From positions 3,646,430 through 3,667,021 of the forward strand of contig NW_019091362.1 of the NCBI RefSeq assembly GCF_001949145.1: a stretch of DNA of 20,592 bases. Direction: 5' to 3'. The translations under genes were made by a program, and so were the position numbers. The notes beneath the pieces are model-generated. The model made no database searches. It had not been told where the DNA came from and saw only the letters and a program-made list of their open reading frames with translations. Of this stretch, positions 19,576 to 20,592 are shown in pieces (the first letter of the stretch is position 1; each line of letters opens with the position of its first letter). Source of the DNA: Acanthaster planci (taxonomy: Eukaryota > Echinodermata > Asteroidea > Valvatida > Acanthasteridae).

Positions 19576-20404
19576 AGGTAGCATTGCATAAAACCTGCTT
19601 GAGTCTTGAAGTTGAAAACCATTTCTGGGACCAAGATTTAATCATCAACTTGTGAGGGACTGGTGGACTGGATTCTTCTGGCTTCAACGCAGATATGTTG
19701 CTACTTTGGTCATTAGTCAACAAAGTCAACCAGTGGTGGGACCAGGCTACATGTAGTTGATTTCTCTGTGGTGCTCTTGGAGGCCAGCTTCCAGGTCAGG
19801 AAGCTTTAATTGCCAAAGCTCTGCTGGTGGGATGCCAGACAGATTTGGTTGGCATTCACCAAGTGTGGATGGAAGGGCTCCACCGCACGCCCTGGCTGTT
19901 ATTTTCAATACTCTTATTCCCCAAATGGCTCATCTCAACCAATCGGAGATCGGCTTTCTAATTGAAGTATGTTTTTTTACAATATCGCCATTTATTTTTT
20001 TCAGCGGATGCAAGCGTGCCCAGTCTGTTTGATGTTGTCGTTTTTCCCCATGATTTCCCTCAAAAATCAAACCCTGCCTTCTTTCTACAAAAATAACCCT
20101 GGAGTTTGACAAAATGATGTCATTGCCATCTGGTTAGGTGAGTCTGAAAGCTTAAATCTAATTCTTCCTTCTATACAGGAAAGGGGTCCCAAAATTTACA
20201 AACGCCAGCATGACTAGCCACCACACGCCTGCGACACATTATTAATATCCCAACAGCGGAGATTGTTTGCATTCAACAGAAGACTTGACAATTGGCATGG
20301 TTGAGAATTTCGTGCCCTATTTCCAGATATAGGAGTAATTATTGCAGAATACCCCACCACGCGAACATATCCCTAAAAATCCAATGGCTAGGTAGACTAG
20401 TCGA

Positions 20405-20446
20405 ATGGAGGTTCTTCAACTTCCGGGTTATCCTTGCTGCGTCAAG
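20405..20446 (+). CDS. Possible first coding exon of a gene running off the right edge
   Basis: An ATG at 20405 opens 14 codons (MEVLQLPGYPCCVK) that end exactly at AAG/GTACGT, a near-perfect donor. An AACTTCCGGG motif, the kind bound by ETS factors near animal promoters, lies within it, and the surroundings are slightly CpG-richer. The start context is only fair (C at -3, G at +4). No second exon is available in the window, so this is tentative. If real, the gene diverges from the MANSC gene and the two might share a promoter region. Confidence 0.25.
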
Positions 20447-20592
20447 GTACGTGTTGTGTACGGTGCTGATGTCAGTTTTGAGAACAAAGCACTCACTTGA
20501 ATTACATCCAACTCACTAGCAGAAGATTAAAATTCTTATTAGTCCAATATGGGTCCTGGGGAGCGGCTATGCGGATACGAAGTAGGTCTTGT

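Larger units (their letters stand above)
17118..20404. other. Upstream region or 5' intron of the MANSC gene
   Basis: Because exon 1 starts at a splice acceptor, this stretch probably includes a 5' UTR intron and, further up, the promoter. I could not place the first exon. A good CCAAT box (ACCAATCGGA) is at about 19938. It contains a CpG-richer block at 17515-17645 and the TAACCC/GAGA repeat cluster near 19338-19575. No coding exon was supported on either strand. Confidence 0.4.

Noticed and set aside
20136-20178. Plus-strand GTGAGT donor and CTATACAG acceptor as a small intron
   Set aside because: The interval is only 43 nt, and the flanking sequence is not coding because a stop falls in frame before the donor.

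Overview
The window is eukaryotic, most likely from a marine invertebrate. It shows interrupted genes with GT-AG introns of about 0.4 to 2 kb, non-coding DNA moderately rich in A+T, many short palindromic (MITE-like) repeats, and frequent TACATGTA-type palindromes. The repeats would fit an echinoderm or another invertebrate deuterostome, but this placement is inference and no marker gene settles it.

The main content is one well-supported gene on the minus strand, running from about 17117 down to 7838. I assembled it from seven coding exons whose splice phases all agree. It encodes a single-pass membrane protein: a signal peptide, one MANSC domain split over two exons, a 10-residue linker made by a 30-nt micro-exon, a very long Ser/Thr/Pro-rich mucin-like stalk (one 1,220-nt exon plus a smaller one), an acidic juxtamembrane exon, a transmembrane helix, and a short tyrosine-rich tail ending DYLINGMYN. 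The order of domains and the tail match MANSC1-type proteins. The large stalk exon is the exception: its length is not a multiple of three, and the reading frame changes once inside it, near 13975-14010. This implies a one-base assembly indel, an allelic or pseudogenising frameshift, or (less likely) programmed -1 frameshifting at a GTTAAAC heptamer.

At the left edge, two plus-strand exons (646-698 and 856-981) are the 3' end of an unrelated gene whose product ends in a short coiled coil. A long presumed 3' UTR follows, with an AATAAA at 3118. This gene and the MANSC gene are therefore convergent, and 3.1-7.8 kb is their shared 3' territory. At the right edge, a possible first coding exon of a plus-strand gene (20405-20446) is suggested by an ATG, an open frame and a perfect donor site.

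The rest is introns and intergenic DNA with repeats: a 424-bp TA-flanked element with 30-bp inverted ends (9697-10120), a 165-bp inverted-repeat element (12514-12678), a related group of short palindromes with GGCTACGGCT-type ends (5713-5839, about 6005-6345, 15861-16005), two copies of a small CACTGCCTCAA hairpin repeat (8552-8608 and 16548-16597), a perfect 16-bp-arm hairpin (10776-10866), and a TAACCC/GAGA motif cluster (about 19338-19575). I found no CRISPR array, rRNA, recognisable tRNA, virus-derived gene or transposase.
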